Source: an uncultured Rhodospirillaceae bacterium
GTDB lineage: Bacteria; Pseudomonadota; Alphaproteobacteria; CAAGCB01; CAG-977
Assembly: GCA_900553035.1 (NCBI GenBank)
Contig: USCC01000024.1
Coordinates: 1-24,232, forward strand
DNA length: 24,232 nt
Reading direction: 5' to 3'
Positions within the stretch are counted from its first letter, which is position 1. Every line of letters starts with the position of its first letter. The position numbers were made by a program, and so were the translations under genes. Positions 1 through 7,853 of this stretch are shown piece by piece. The notes under the pieces are model-generated. The model was not told where the DNA came from. It saw nothing but the letters and a program-made list of their open reading frames with translations, and ran no database searches.

Positions 1-1914
1 GGCTCGGCGGCGCACCGGCAACGGCCCGCCCCGATCCGAGGCCAGAATATCCGCCGTCCCCAACCGGGCCGCCGGCATTCCGTCAATCGCCTCAATCCGC
101 CCCGTAACAGGCGCTCCGCCCATTTCCGGATAGAAATCAGCACGGCGGCCTGTCTTTAAACGGTAAACATCCTCTTCCGGCGCAAAGGCTTCGACCCGGC
201 ACGACGGAGCACCCGTAATCAGGAAAAGTTCCTCTCCGGAAGACACCCATTCGCCGGGCTGGAGTGTATCAGCCTTTCCGTGAACGACCCCGTCAAAGGG
301 CGCTTTCAAAATCAGCCGCTCTCCCTCTTTCCGATATCCTTCGCGCGCGGCCAAAGCCTGCGACAGGCGTTCGGTAAGGACGGGTCCGTCATTCCCGGCA
401 TCATGCGTCTTTCGCCACCGCAGCGCCTTTATATCCGCTTCGTTCCGCCGATAGGCCGCCACAAGGTCGGGCGAAAACAGACGAGCCAGCGTCTGCCCGG
501 CTTTGACAGCCTCTCCCGCAGTAACCGACACTTCCTCGACCCGAGCCGCTGAAGGGACATAAAGCGCCGCCCGTTCCGATCCCCGATACATGGCCGGAAG
601 ATAAACCGTCCCCTGAAAAGGTACAAATAAAGCCAGAAGGCCGAAAACAATGATCACCATCGCGGCAATCCGGCGTGTTTTTTCAGGGGCAGCCATCTCC
701 CAACTCCTTTTCCATCCGCGCATTTCACGTACAGCCGGCCCGATGAAAAACGTCAGAACGGCATACAAAAACAAAACGATCCCCAACGCCTTGAAAGCGA
801 AATGATACAAGGCCAGCGCAATCCCCGTCCACAGGAAAAAGCGGTAAATCCACGATGCAAAGGCATACAGCAGAAATCCCGCCTGTCGTCCCGGCGAAAG
901 GCGTTCCGGAGGCGGTTCATCCCCGCCGAACAGGAGGGTACGGATCTTCCATCGGGCGGTTGCATCCGCACGGGCACGCAGGTTATCAATTCCCCACGCG
1001 TCGGAAAGCAGGTAGTAGCCGTCAAAACGCATCAGAGGGTTCAGGTTGATGCACAGGGTCATTACCCATCCGCTGGTCGCCAGCAGGAAACAGATGCTCC
1101 GGAAAACGCCGGCAGGCAGAAAAACCCACAGCAAAGACGCTGCAACGGCCAGAGCCAGTTCTGCCGCCGCTCCCGAAGCCGCCACAATAAAGCGCTGCCG
1201 GCGCGCAAGCCGCCACGTTTCCGTCGTGTTCGTGTACAGCATCGGGCATCCCATCATGAACGTCAGCCCGATCCCCGGGACACGGCAGCCGAAAAGCGAC
1301 GCCGCATAAGCATGACCCAGTTCGTGAATCGACTTTGCGAAAACGACCGCCGCGGCATAGGCGCACATCCCTTTGAAATCAAAGAAATAAAGAAAAGTGG
1401 AAAAGAAAACCGCCGATTGACGGGAAATCAGATATGCCGACAGGACAGCTGCCGCCAGAAGAATGAAAATGAACTTCCGGCTGAACAGCGGCCGTACAAA
1501 AGGCCGTGTGGCTTTCAAGAAACGATCCGGCCGCACCAGAGGAATCCGAAAACACAGCGTTTCATGAAAAAGCCGTTTGAAAAAAGGCATTTCCGCCCCC
1601 CGGCTCTGCGCTTTCAGCCGGACGGATCCCTCCGCCCCCGACGCCTGCACCAGTTGATTGACGTACAGGAAGCGCAGGATTTCCTCCAGAATTTCCGGCG
1701 TCAGGGTCAGCGTTGTTTCACGCTCCAGCTGCTCTTTCAGACGGCGCGGATCCGGCTGCCAGCGTGAAAACACCTGGAACTCAAGCCATCCGATCCGAAA
1801 AAAGGCATCACGTACGGGATCCCGCACGGTCCATGTCGGCGAACCGTCGTCTTTGGCCGCGGACTGGAAGATGTCCAGATCCTGACGGAGCGGAGGAAGG
1901 ACGACCCCCGCCAT
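1..1914 (-). CDS. M50 (site-2-protease-like) membrane protein fused to HlyD-type adaptor, C-terminus cut by window edge
   Basis: The frame is open for 638 codons from an ATG at 1914 to the window edge, so the C-terminus is missing. Residues 1-138 are soluble and include a PqqD-like stretch (WTVRDPVRDAFFR). A multi-span membrane region follows from about 147. It carries the zinc-protease motif HELGH (197-201) and the distal motif NPLMRFDGYYLL (from 292), whose Asp298 would be the third metal ligand of an M50 peptidase. After a last membrane span (about 417-434) comes a HlyD/lipoyl-like adaptor half, a short coiled coil (about 485-525) and a second lipoyl half containing APFDGVV (about 538-544). 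Related proteins occur in secretion loci beside TolC and HlyD genes; catalysis has rarely been shown, so it may be an inner-membrane scaffold rather than a protease. It starts three bases after the preceding stop and is surely co-transcribed. Confidence 0.85.
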   Translation of the reverse strand, partial: MAGVVLPPLRQDLDIFQSAAKDDGSPTWTVRDPVRDAFFRIGWLEFQVFSRWQPDPRRLKEQLERETTLTLTPEILEEILRFLYVNQLVQASGAEGSVRLKAQSRGAEMPFFKRLFHETLCFRIPLVRPDRFLKATRPFVRPLFSRKFIFILLAAAVLSAYLISRQSAVFFSTFLYFFDFKGMCAYAAAVVFAKSIHELGHAYAASLFGCRVPGIGLTFMMGCPMLYTNTTETWRLARRQRFIVAASGAAAELALAVAASLLWVFLPAGVFRSICFLLATSGWVMTLCINLNPLMRFDGYYLLSDAWGIDNLRARADATARWKIRTLLFGGDEPPPERLSPGRQAGFLLYAFASWIYRFFLWTGIALALYHFAFKALGIVLFLYAVLTFFIGPAVREMRGWKRSWEMAAPEKTRRIAAMVIIVFGLLALFVPFQGTVYLPAMYRGSERAALYVPSAARVEEVSVTAGEAVKAGQTLARLFSPDLVAAYRRNEADIKALRWRKTHDAGNDGPVLTERLSQALAAREGYRKEGERLILKAPFDGVVHGKADTLQPGEWVSSGEELFLITGAPSCRVEAFAPEEDVYRLKTGRRADFYPEMGGAPVTGRIEAIDGMPAARLGTADILASDRGGPLPVRRRA

Positions 1915-1917
1915 TCC

Positions 1918-3267
1918 TTATATCCCCAGTCTCTGGCGCATCCACGCCAGAGGCCGCCGCAGGGCATGGAAAACAAACGGCGTCCGCTCGCCGTAAATTC
2001 GCGCGACACCCCGTGTACCGATGCGCGGAGGCTTTTCTCCCGCATCCACGGACGCGCGTGCGCGGTATGCCAGAAATCCTTCCGGCGACGTTTCCGGTTC
2101 AAACGCGACAGCTTCAAGACGCCCCTCAACCGGGGAAAAGGCCGTTCCGTTCCTGTAAAAACGGACAGCGTTTCCTTTTTGAAGGTCAAAAGCGTCCTGT
2201 ACCGGCACATCAATTTTCAAAGCCGTTTTCGCCGGATCCGCAAGCGTCAGAATCCGCTCCCCGACGGCTGCGGGCCGTCCGATCCAATCGGCGGCGTCCG
2301 CGAAAACAGCCACCCCGTCCGCCGGCGCCCGAACGACCGCCCGCTCCAGACGTTCGCGCACGTGCGACGCTTCGGCTCGAGCCTTTTCGATTTCAAGCTG
2401 TATCAGGGGCAGACGCGCTTTATTCTGCGGCGACGAAAACGCCGACTGAGCCGCCTTACGGTATTCCGCCATCGCCGTCGATACAGCCTTGTCCGCCAAA
2501 AGCGCCTGATTGCGCAGGGTGTCACTTTCAAAACGGAACAGCGGCGCTCCCCGGACGACACGTTCGCCGGGCGCAACGTCAAAGCCTTCGATAATACCGT
2601 TCATCGGCGCGGTCACGAAACGCGGTTCCGCCGCGGTTATTTCCGCCGGCGCCAGGACGGACGTCCTGACCGGGAAAAATGCCGCAAGGCAAACCGCCGC
2701 AGTAACAACCGTTTTCCGCCGGCGGCCTGAACGGCGCTCGGCCGTTGTTTTTCCCGGTTTCCAGAGAGCGCACAGCGCCGCATACGATTCCGCCAGAAGC
2801 CCGGCGGCCTGAACCTCTCTGTCTGAAAACGGAAGTGTGCGGCTCAGCCACAGTCCGCCGATAATCCGGCGCGAAACGGGATGCACAAAGGGCGCCCACA
2901 AGACTGTTTCCGTATTGAATGCGTCCCACTCCGCCGCCATTCCCGGAGACATATCGGAAGCCCTGAGTACGGCGGCTTCGTTTCCCTCAGGCTTTTGCAT
3001 CCGTTCCCGTACCGCCCGTTTCATCCACCGGACGAACGCGGTGTCTTCCTCAACCGCCGCCAGCCCTGAAACCGCGGCGATCCGGACATGGCCGCCGTTT
3101 TCATACCCGAAAACCGCGCGGTCGTATGGAAAAAGCCGTATTGTTTCATTGACGGCCAAAAATCCGAAGGACTCAAACCCGTCGCACCGGCGCGCCAGGC
3201 GTTCAAGCTGCACCAGTGTGGCCAGCCGTTCCGCCGCGCCGCCCTGTGCCGTCCCTGTTTCCGTCAT
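1918..3267 (-). CDS. GAF-like/HlyD fusion, inner-membrane periplasmic adaptor
   Basis: This 449-residue protein has two parts. Residues 1-170 form a cytoplasmic GAF-like domain, recognised from its overall pattern (LVQLERLARRC, then a WAPFV strand and an IIGGLWLSR strand). A basic segment and one membrane span follow (about 183-200). The rest is a periplasmic HlyD-type adaptor: a lipoyl half (about 205-247), a helical hairpin (about 250-315), a second lipoyl half with VVRAPADGVAV, and a beta-barrel domain. The start overlaps the previous gene by four bases (ATGA), which implies translational coupling. In the operon it would link an inner-membrane partner to the TolC-like channel, while the cytoplasmic domain could sense a small molecule or bind a protein. 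The HlyD part is secure; the GAF assignment is by pattern only. Confidence 0.85.
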   Translation of the reverse strand: MTETGTAQGGAAERLATLVQLERLARRCDGFESFGFLAVNETIRLFPYDRAVFGYENGGHVRIAAVSGLAAVEEDTAFVRWMKRAVRERMQKPEGNEAAVLRASDMSPGMAAEWDAFNTETVLWAPFVHPVSRRIIGGLWLSRTLPFSDREVQAAGLLAESYAALCALWKPGKTTAERRSGRRRKTVVTAAVCLAAFFPVRTSVLAPAEITAAEPRFVTAPMNGIIEGFDVAPGERVVRGAPLFRFESDTLRNQALLADKAVSTAMAEYRKAAQSAFSSPQNKARLPLIQLEIEKARAEASHVRERLERAVVRAPADGVAVFADAADWIGRPAAVGERILTLADPAKTALKIDVPVQDAFDLQKGNAVRFYRNGTAFSPVEGRLEAVAFEPETSPEGFLAYRARASVDAGEKPPRIGTRGVARIYGERTPFVFHALRRPLAWMRQRLGI

Positions 3268-4034
3268 TGCCGCCCCGTCTGCGGAAAGGTCACCGCGCCG
3301 CTCATCCCGGCCATCAGTTCCGGATGGTCGCCCTCAATTTTGCCCAGAACTTTCAGCGATTGGCTGACAGGATCGATACGGGCGCCGATTTTCGTCACCC
3401 GAGCCGTGTAGGTTTTGCCCGTTTCATCCATAACGATTGAAAACGTTTCGCCCTCCTTCAGCCATGTCAGCCACGAAGACGGCACAATGACCTCCAGCCG
3501 GAGATCCTGATCATCCAGAATTTTCAGCAGGGGTTCAGCCTGACGCACGGTCTGATACGCGCTGACGGGAATTTCGACGACGCGGCCGTCAAACGGGGCG
3601 GACAGCGTGCATCTTTCGACGACGACCTGCCGCACCGACGCTTCGGCTTCGGCGCTCAGCACTTTGGCTTCGGCCATGGCGACGTCCAGACCGCTGATTG
3701 ATTTCAAATGCGCCAGATTCCGGTTGACACCCAGCGTTTTTTTCGCCGCCTCCAATTCGGTCAGCGCTTTTTTCAGTTCGGTTTCCTCGATTTTACAATC
3801 AAAAGCGACCAGCACCTGCCCTTTTTTAAAGCGGTCGCCCTCTTCGACATAAATCTGCCGGATCTTTCCGGCCATCTGGCTGGACAGCACGGTTTCGATA
3901 CGGGGAGCCAACAGCCCGCGCAACAGGTTTCCGCCCCGGAAATCATCGCTTGGTATGAGGGATTGGGCTGATGATGACTTTATTGGGGAAGTTATCAACA
4001 GGATCGCGCATAGGATAATCGTTACATTCTTCAC
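3264..4034 (-). CDS. Small secreted periplasmic adaptor (HlyD/membrane-fusion family)
   Basis: This 256-residue protein has a cleavable signal peptide (hydrophobic 4-16, probable cleavage after SSA at 21-23). The mature part has a lipoyl half (IETVLSSQMAGKIRQIYVEE, 46-65), a helical hairpin rich in Ala, Glu and Lys (about 82-137), a second lipoyl half with LSAPFDGRVVEIPV (144-157), and a beta-barrel domain ending in MAGMSGAVTFP. It resembles RND-type membrane-fusion proteins but is short for the family. The start is GTG at 4034, chosen because a good ribosome site (GAGAGG) lies 7 bases upstream and the signal peptide begins there. This places the first 92 bases inside the end of the TolC-like gene in another frame. 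It is one of three adaptor-type proteins in this operon. Confidence 0.85.
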   Translation of the reverse strand: MKNVTIILCAILLITSPIKSSSAQSLIPSDDFRGGNLLRGLLAPRIETVLSSQMAGKIRQIYVEEGDRFKKGQVLVAFDCKIEETELKKALTELEAAKKTLGVNRNLAHLKSISGLDVAMAEAKVLSAEAEASVRQVVVERCTLSAPFDGRVVEIPVSAYQTVRQAEPLLKILDDQDLRLEVIVPSSWLTWLKEGETFSIVMDETGKTYTARVTKIGARIDPVSQSLKVLGKIEGDHPELMAGMSGAVTFPQTGRQ

Positions 4035-5988
4035 CGCGGCACCTCTCTATGACGGTCACCCGCGCGTCGGGATCGGCCCCGCGCAGGTCGAGCATCTGTT
4101 TGAACCCGCGCATAACCTGAACGACGACGGTAATGTAGGCGCTCATTTTCTTTTTATTGCGGGCGGTAATTTTGATTTCGTACATCCCTTCCGTTGACGG
4201 CAGGGGCTTTCCGGACAGCGTCAGTGTTCTGGCGTCAAAGAACATCCACGGCGGCAGCTTTGCTCCGTTGCGCATGGATGCGGCGTAAGTGACGTCACGC
4301 CCCAGTTCGGCTTCGGCAAAAACGGAAGGTTCGACCGTCATCACGAACCGGTTATCCTCGGTCACTTTTTGGATGGGGATCTTCACATTCAGGGCAACCG
4401 GCGGGCGGCGCATCGGAACGGGCGGGAGAATCGGATAATCCTCGTTTGTGAAGCGCCCCATATCCCACGCCCCCATCACACGTTCCAAAGCCCGTGACAG
4501 GCTTTCGACATTGTTTCCGGCAATCACGCCTTCGGGCAACGGGTCAACACCGATTGTAACAAACATGTTGCCCGTCGCTTCCTGCAGTTCGGCAAAATTC
4601 ATTGCCGTGCGAAGTTCGGCGAACAGCGCACGAGCCGACGCCGTGACCTGTTCGGCTTCGGACAGGGAATCCGACGCCGACGCGTTGGCCGTCTGTTCCG
4701 CCAGCTTTCCGGCGACATCCGAGATTTCAACGCTCAGCTGATATGTTTCCTTTGCGCCCTGATACCGTCCCCATCCGATATGCGTCTGGGTCAGAACGGC
4801 CATTGCGATCGTCTGGCGGCGCAGATTGTCCACGGCTTCCTTTGTCTGTGCCATGGTCATCGTCTTTTCCATGTACATCGGGTTCAGAAGGTTCCACCCC
4901 AGCTGAACGGCCGCCTGGATCCACGAAGACGACGACAGGAATTCGTCGCTGTCATAATTCGCCGATGCCGCGAGATTCAGATTCGGCAAAAGCTTCAGAA
5001 GAGACTTTTTGGCTTCAAGGCGTGTGTTCTGAAGCTGATAATCCTCTTCGCGCAACTCTGGACGGTTCATCAGCGCCAGCCATTCCAGCCGGTCAAGGTT
5101 TGAACGGATTTCCGGCAGTGTGTAATTCCCCTGTTCCGGCCCGATCAGGCGGTACTTTGTCCCCGGCTTCAGGTTCATCAGAGCCGACAGGCGATCGCGG
5201 GACAGCAGAAGCTCTTTTTTCATCTCGCTCAGGTCGCGCATCGTTTCCATCAGGGTCATCTGGTAATTCAGAACCATGGAAGGGTCTTTCAGACGTTGCT
5301 TTTCGACTTCGCGGGCGTTTTCAAGGGCGAAGGTTGCCTCCTCCATCAGGTCGTCGACCTTGGGCGTCAGGCGTTCCGCCGCCAGCGCCTGCCAGTAAGC
5401 GACGCGCACTTCCTGCAACAGGGACTGCACGACTTTGCGGCGGCGTTCCCCGGCGATCAGAATGGAATTGGCGTCCTGTTTCGCCTGAAAATAACTGACA
5501 CCGAAATCCAGAACGTTCCACGTGACCTGCAGATCTGCGACACCGTGTGTTTTATCGCCGTAAGCGTACGGCAGGGTGGATACAACCCCCGTTTCCATTG
5601 ACTTGGAGACCACGGCCTCGTACTTGTTCCGGCCGGCATACCCGGCTCCGGCGGCAATCTGCGGCAACATGTCCAGCGACGACAGATCATACTGCTTTTC
5701 CGCCAGCGCCGCGTCCATCAGCTTCAGCCGCGCATCCAGATTGTATTTCAGAGCCCGCGCCATTGCGTCATACAGCGAGATCGGCTTTGAAACGACCTGT
5801 GTGCGTTGCGACCCGAACATTTCCTGTACGTCGCGGTCAACGCGGACAGCACGCTCCCAGTCGCTGAGCGGTTCGGGTGTCACCGTACATCCGAACGCCA
5901 GAGCCAGCGACGCGCAGGCCGTCAGGAAGGACGTCCTTTTCCAGAAATGTTTCGTGTTGCTCCAACCGGCGCTTTGTGTCTGTTTCAT
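3943..5988 (-). CDS. TolC-family outer-membrane protein with C-terminal Ig/cadherin-like domain
   Basis: This 681-residue protein would form the outer-membrane and periplasmic channel of the export system. The N-terminus is hydrophobic (about 21-33) and ends at LAFGC with Cys34, a non-ideal lipobox, so it may be lipidated. Residues 66-480 show the TolC/OEP pattern: two helical-hairpin halves, with strand-like stretches such as ADLQVTWNVLDFGVSYFQAK (151-170) and its counterpart AAVQLGWNLLNP (359-370). The extra C-terminal part (about 545-625) has the putative-Ig/cadherin-like pattern PPWMFFDARTLTLSGKP followed by a strand ending in ITVVVQV. Typical TolC proteins are about 430-500 residues, so the extension is unusual. 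The gene starts nine bases after the LEPR-gene stop, with AAGGA as ribosome site, and its last 30 codons overlap the adaptor gene. Confidence 0.9.
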   Translation of the reverse strand: MKQTQSAGWSNTKHFWKRTSFLTACASLALAFGCTVTPEPLSDWERAVRVDRDVQEMFGSQRTQVVSKPISLYDAMARALKYNLDARLKLMDAALAEKQYDLSSLDMLPQIAAGAGYAGRNKYEAVVSKSMETGVVSTLPYAYGDKTHGVADLQVTWNVLDFGVSYFQAKQDANSILIAGERRRKVVQSLLQEVRVAYWQALAAERLTPKVDDLMEEATFALENAREVEKQRLKDPSMVLNYQMTLMETMRDLSEMKKELLLSRDRLSALMNLKPGTKYRLIGPEQGNYTLPEIRSNLDRLEWLALMNRPELREEDYQLQNTRLEAKKSLLKLLPNLNLAASANYDSDEFLSSSSWIQAAVQLGWNLLNPMYMEKTMTMAQTKEAVDNLRRQTIAMAVLTQTHIGWGRYQGAKETYQLSVEISDVAGKLAEQTANASASDSLSEAEQVTASARALFAELRTAMNFAELQEATGNMFVTIGVDPLPEGVIAGNNVESLSRALERVMGAWDMGRFTNEDYPILPPVPMRRPPVALNVKIPIQKVTEDNRFVMTVEPSVFAEAELGRDVTYAASMRNGAKLPPWMFFDARTLTLSGKPLPSTEGMYEIKITARNKKKMSAYITVVVQVMRGFKQMLDLRGADPDARVTVIERCRGEECNDYPMRDPVDNFPNKVIISPIPHTKR

Positions 5989-5997
5989 CCTGCGTCC

Positions 5998-7191
5998 TTA
6001 ATCTGCCATCGCTTTTTTCTGCCCGCCGACGATTTTCAGCAAATCGGCGACGCCGTTGTCGAATTCCCGGACATCTTCCTGAATTTGCGCGGAAAAACTT
6101 TTATTGTCAAGAAAAGCCGCCTCGTCAGCCGTTTCGGGATTCAGCTCCTGCCACTCCCGCACACCTTCGGCGCCTGTGTCCAACCCCGACGCCATATCTT
6201 GCATGTCGTTGATCCACAGGCTCCACGTCAGATTGTCGAAATCCGAATAGGTCTGGATGTCCTGCGTTTCAAAACGGTACAAATCCTCTGCCGTATCCAA
6301 AGCCTGCGCGGGAAGCGTGTCCTCTCCCTTTTCCAGGACAAGTTCCTCTGCGGCGATTTCCTTGCCGCGAATATAGGTGTCCAGCGCGTCGGCTTCCATA
6401 TCCAGCCGTACGTTCCGATCCAGCGTGCGGACGAACCGTTCCGCCGCGGCCGCATCTTCAAGCCCGTCCTCCAGTGTATCCTCAGACGCGTCCGGGGCTT
6501 TCCAGGAATCCGCATCAAAGCTCTGCTCCATGGCTTCAACAGCGCTTTCAACCGCAGGATACACTTCGTTCAGAAAAGCGTTCTCGGCGTCAATTCCTTC
6601 CGCCGCCTCGGCCCGCTGTTCGGTCAGCTCATTCATGGCCTCCTGGGCGTCGTCGGCCCACCATTGTGCCTGGGTCTGTATTTCCACGGGTGTTTCGGGT
6701 GTCATTCCTTCCAGAAAGGCGGTGTTCAGTTCCCTGTAATAGTTTTCGGGCGTTATTTCAGTCAGGCCGCCGGAAGGCGTCGGATATGTCCACAGATAAC
6801 CGATCGGATTTCCCTGCAGCAACGGCCGGGTAAAAGCGCCGGACAGGGCATAAACGCTTCCGCCCGACGGACCGGTCGGAATTTCCTTCAGCGTCTGCGG
6901 TGCGGCGTCCGGTGTGAATTCATGCCGGAGACCCGCCCCGGAAACCTCTCTGAACACGGGAAAGGCCAGAGAATCCGGATTGCCGAAAGTCCCCGCGGCG
7001 TCGCGTTCGGCCGGGTTCGCCGCCAAAGAGGCCTGAAGTTCCGCGATTTCCGAAACACTGTTGGCATATGCCAGATTTCGGACTTCGTCCAGCGCCGCAA
7101 CTCCGGCCGCGTCATACATGTACCGCGGTTCCAGAGCCAAAAGAGTGACGGCCGGGATGCCCCCGCGCCTTTTCGGAGCGTTCTCTGTCAA
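5998..7191 (-). CDS. Acidic protein with N-terminal LEPR-x-x-x-DAA motif, likely substrate of the adjacent export system
   Basis: No enzyme domain is recognised. Near the N-terminus is LLALEPRYMYDAAGVAA, matching the LEPR...F/Y-DAA signature found at the start of very large repeat adhesins exported by type I-like systems. The rest is strongly acidic, lacks cysteine in the part given here, and is predicted mostly helical with Glu/Ala-rich segments. It has no RTX nonapeptides or tandem repeats. The frame is open to a TTG at 7278, but the first in-frame ATG lies inside the LEPR motif and the likely promoter spans 7246-7274. I therefore prefer the TTG at 7191, preceded by GGAAAGACAGAGG; TTG at 7212 is an alternative. 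It is first in the operon, nine bases before the TolC-like gene. It may be a cargo or an accessory component; which one is not shown by the sequence. Confidence 0.75.
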   Translation of the reverse strand: MTENAPKRRGGIPAVTLLALEPRYMYDAAGVAALDEVRNLAYANSVSEIAELQASLAANPAERDAAGTFGNPDSLAFPVFREVSGAGLRHEFTPDAAPQTLKEIPTGPSGGSVYALSGAFTRPLLQGNPIGYLWTYPTPSGGLTEITPENYYRELNTAFLEGMTPETPVEIQTQAQWWADDAQEAMNELTEQRAEAAEGIDAENAFLNEVYPAVESAVEAMEQSFDADSWKAPDASEDTLEDGLEDAAAAERFVRTLDRNVRLDMEADALDTYIRGKEIAAEELVLEKGEDTLPAQALDTAEDLYRFETQDIQTYSDFDNLTWSLWINDMQDMASGLDTGAEGVREWQELNPETADEAAFLDNKSFSAQIQEDVREFDNGVADLLKIVGGQKKAMAD

Positions 7192-7245
7192 AACCTCTGT
7201 CTTTCCGTTCAAAAAAACATAAAAAACCTGGCGCAAACACGAAAA

Positions 7246-7274
7246 ATAATATACCTGTTTTTTTAGTCTGTCAG
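7246..7274 (-). promoter_or_regulatory. Probable sigma70-type promoter of the LEPR/TolC/HlyD/M50 operon
   Basis: Read on the minus strand, CTGACA (7274-7269) is followed after 17 bases by TATTAT (7251-7246); each hexamer differs from consensus at one position. Transcription would begin near 7239. It lies in the gap between the operon and the divergent gene at 7302 and overlaps a long inverted repeat. Confidence 0.55.
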
Positions 7275-7295
7275 ACAAAAGCTAAAAAAAGGTAT
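7251..7295. repeat. Long imperfect inverted repeat over the divergent promoter region
   Basis: The left arm ATACCTGTTTTTTTAG (7251-7266) pairs with the right arm CTAAAAAAAGGTAT (7282-7295) over 14 bases with one two-base bulge. The loop contains a second perfect palindrome, GTCTG-T-CAGAC (7266-7276). The structure covers the -10 and -35 of the minus-strand promoter and the region just before the plus-strand start at 7302. It could be an operator for both directions, or an RNA hairpin in the plus-strand leader. Confidence 0.6.
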
Positions 7296-7301
7296 AAAGC
7301 C

Positions 7302-7841
7302 ATGACAAAAAAAATAATCGTCATTCTTTTGCTGCTGGATATCGTCCTGTCGGCGGGAGTGCTTCTCCATTCCCGGACGGATGGCGGCGGACAGTTTGAA
7401 AATGCGGAACAGATCCTGCAGGCCTTCCGCACGCCGGAAAACGTTCGAGCCGCGGCCGTTATCAATACCGTTTACACCGAAATGCTCCCCTGGTCCAAGG
7501 AAGTGAAAAAGAATTTTGCCCTCATGAACCTGTGCCGGAAGCCGCAGACCGTCCTGGAGCTTCAGAAAATATCGACAGAACTGGCTCTGAAAAAAATTAC
7601 CGGACGCCTGCAGGAAAACATCCTGAACGGTACGCTGGCCGATCGCGAAGCCGTCATTTTCGCCTTTTCGGGAACATTTACGGCCTGGCTTTACGACGTC
7701 AATGATTCTTCCTTTATCGGCGACGTCAGCGCGTTCATGAACAAAACCTACGGCAGTCTGAATGAAAGCGCGTGTACTCAGGAGGAACGCAAGACGCTTC
7801 TGTTTATTGATAAAATGAAATTCACCATCGGCGCCGAATAA
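7302..7841 (+). CDS. Membrane-anchored or secreted protein of unknown function
   Basis: I do not recognise this 179-residue protein. It has a short basic start (MTKK) and a hydrophobic segment (about 5-22), which could be an uncleaved anchor or a signal peptide. The remainder is predicted helical, with two cysteines (in NLCRKPQ and SACTQEE) that could form a disulfide in the periplasm. The ATG has AAAGG nine bases upstream. It is divergent from the export operon, and its stop lies only twelve bases from the convergent stop of the first metallopeptidase gene. Its promoter is not clear; the inverted repeat at 7251-7295 lies directly upstream. Confidence 0.75.
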   Translation: MTKKIIVILLLLDIVLSAGVLLHSRTDGGGQFENAEQILQAFRTPENVRAAAVINTVYTEMLPWSKEVKKNFALMNLCRKPQTVLELQKISTELALKKITGRLQENILNGTLADREAVIFAFSGTFTAWLYDVNDSSFIGDVSAFMNKTYGSLNESACTQEERKTLLFIDKMKFTIGAE

Positions 7842-7853
7842 ACGCGCCGCGCT

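Noticed and set aside
802..1767. 321-codon open frame on the plus strand
   Set aside because: It is antisense to the M50-HlyD gene, which is open across the whole interval and carries HELGH. Its product is very basic and Gln/Arg-rich.
1713..2730. Overlapping plus-strand frames of 293 and 254 codons
   Set aside because: They are antisense to the HlyD and M50 genes, low in complexity, and rich in Pro and Arg.
3943..4034. A frameshift joining the TolC-like gene and the adaptor
   Set aside because: The adaptor has its own ribosome site, start and signal peptide, and the TolC-like frame has its own stop. Two overlapping genes explain it better than a broken fusion.
5806..7266. 486-codon open frame on the plus strand
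   Set aside because: It is antisense to the TolC-like and LEPR genes, and its Arg/Phe/Cys-rich composition is typical of a complementary-strand shadow.
7191..7278. N-terminal extension of the LEPR protein to the TTG at 7278
   Set aside because: It has no ribosome site, would start inside the promoter and inverted repeat, and gives an odd Tyr/Phe-rich sequence.
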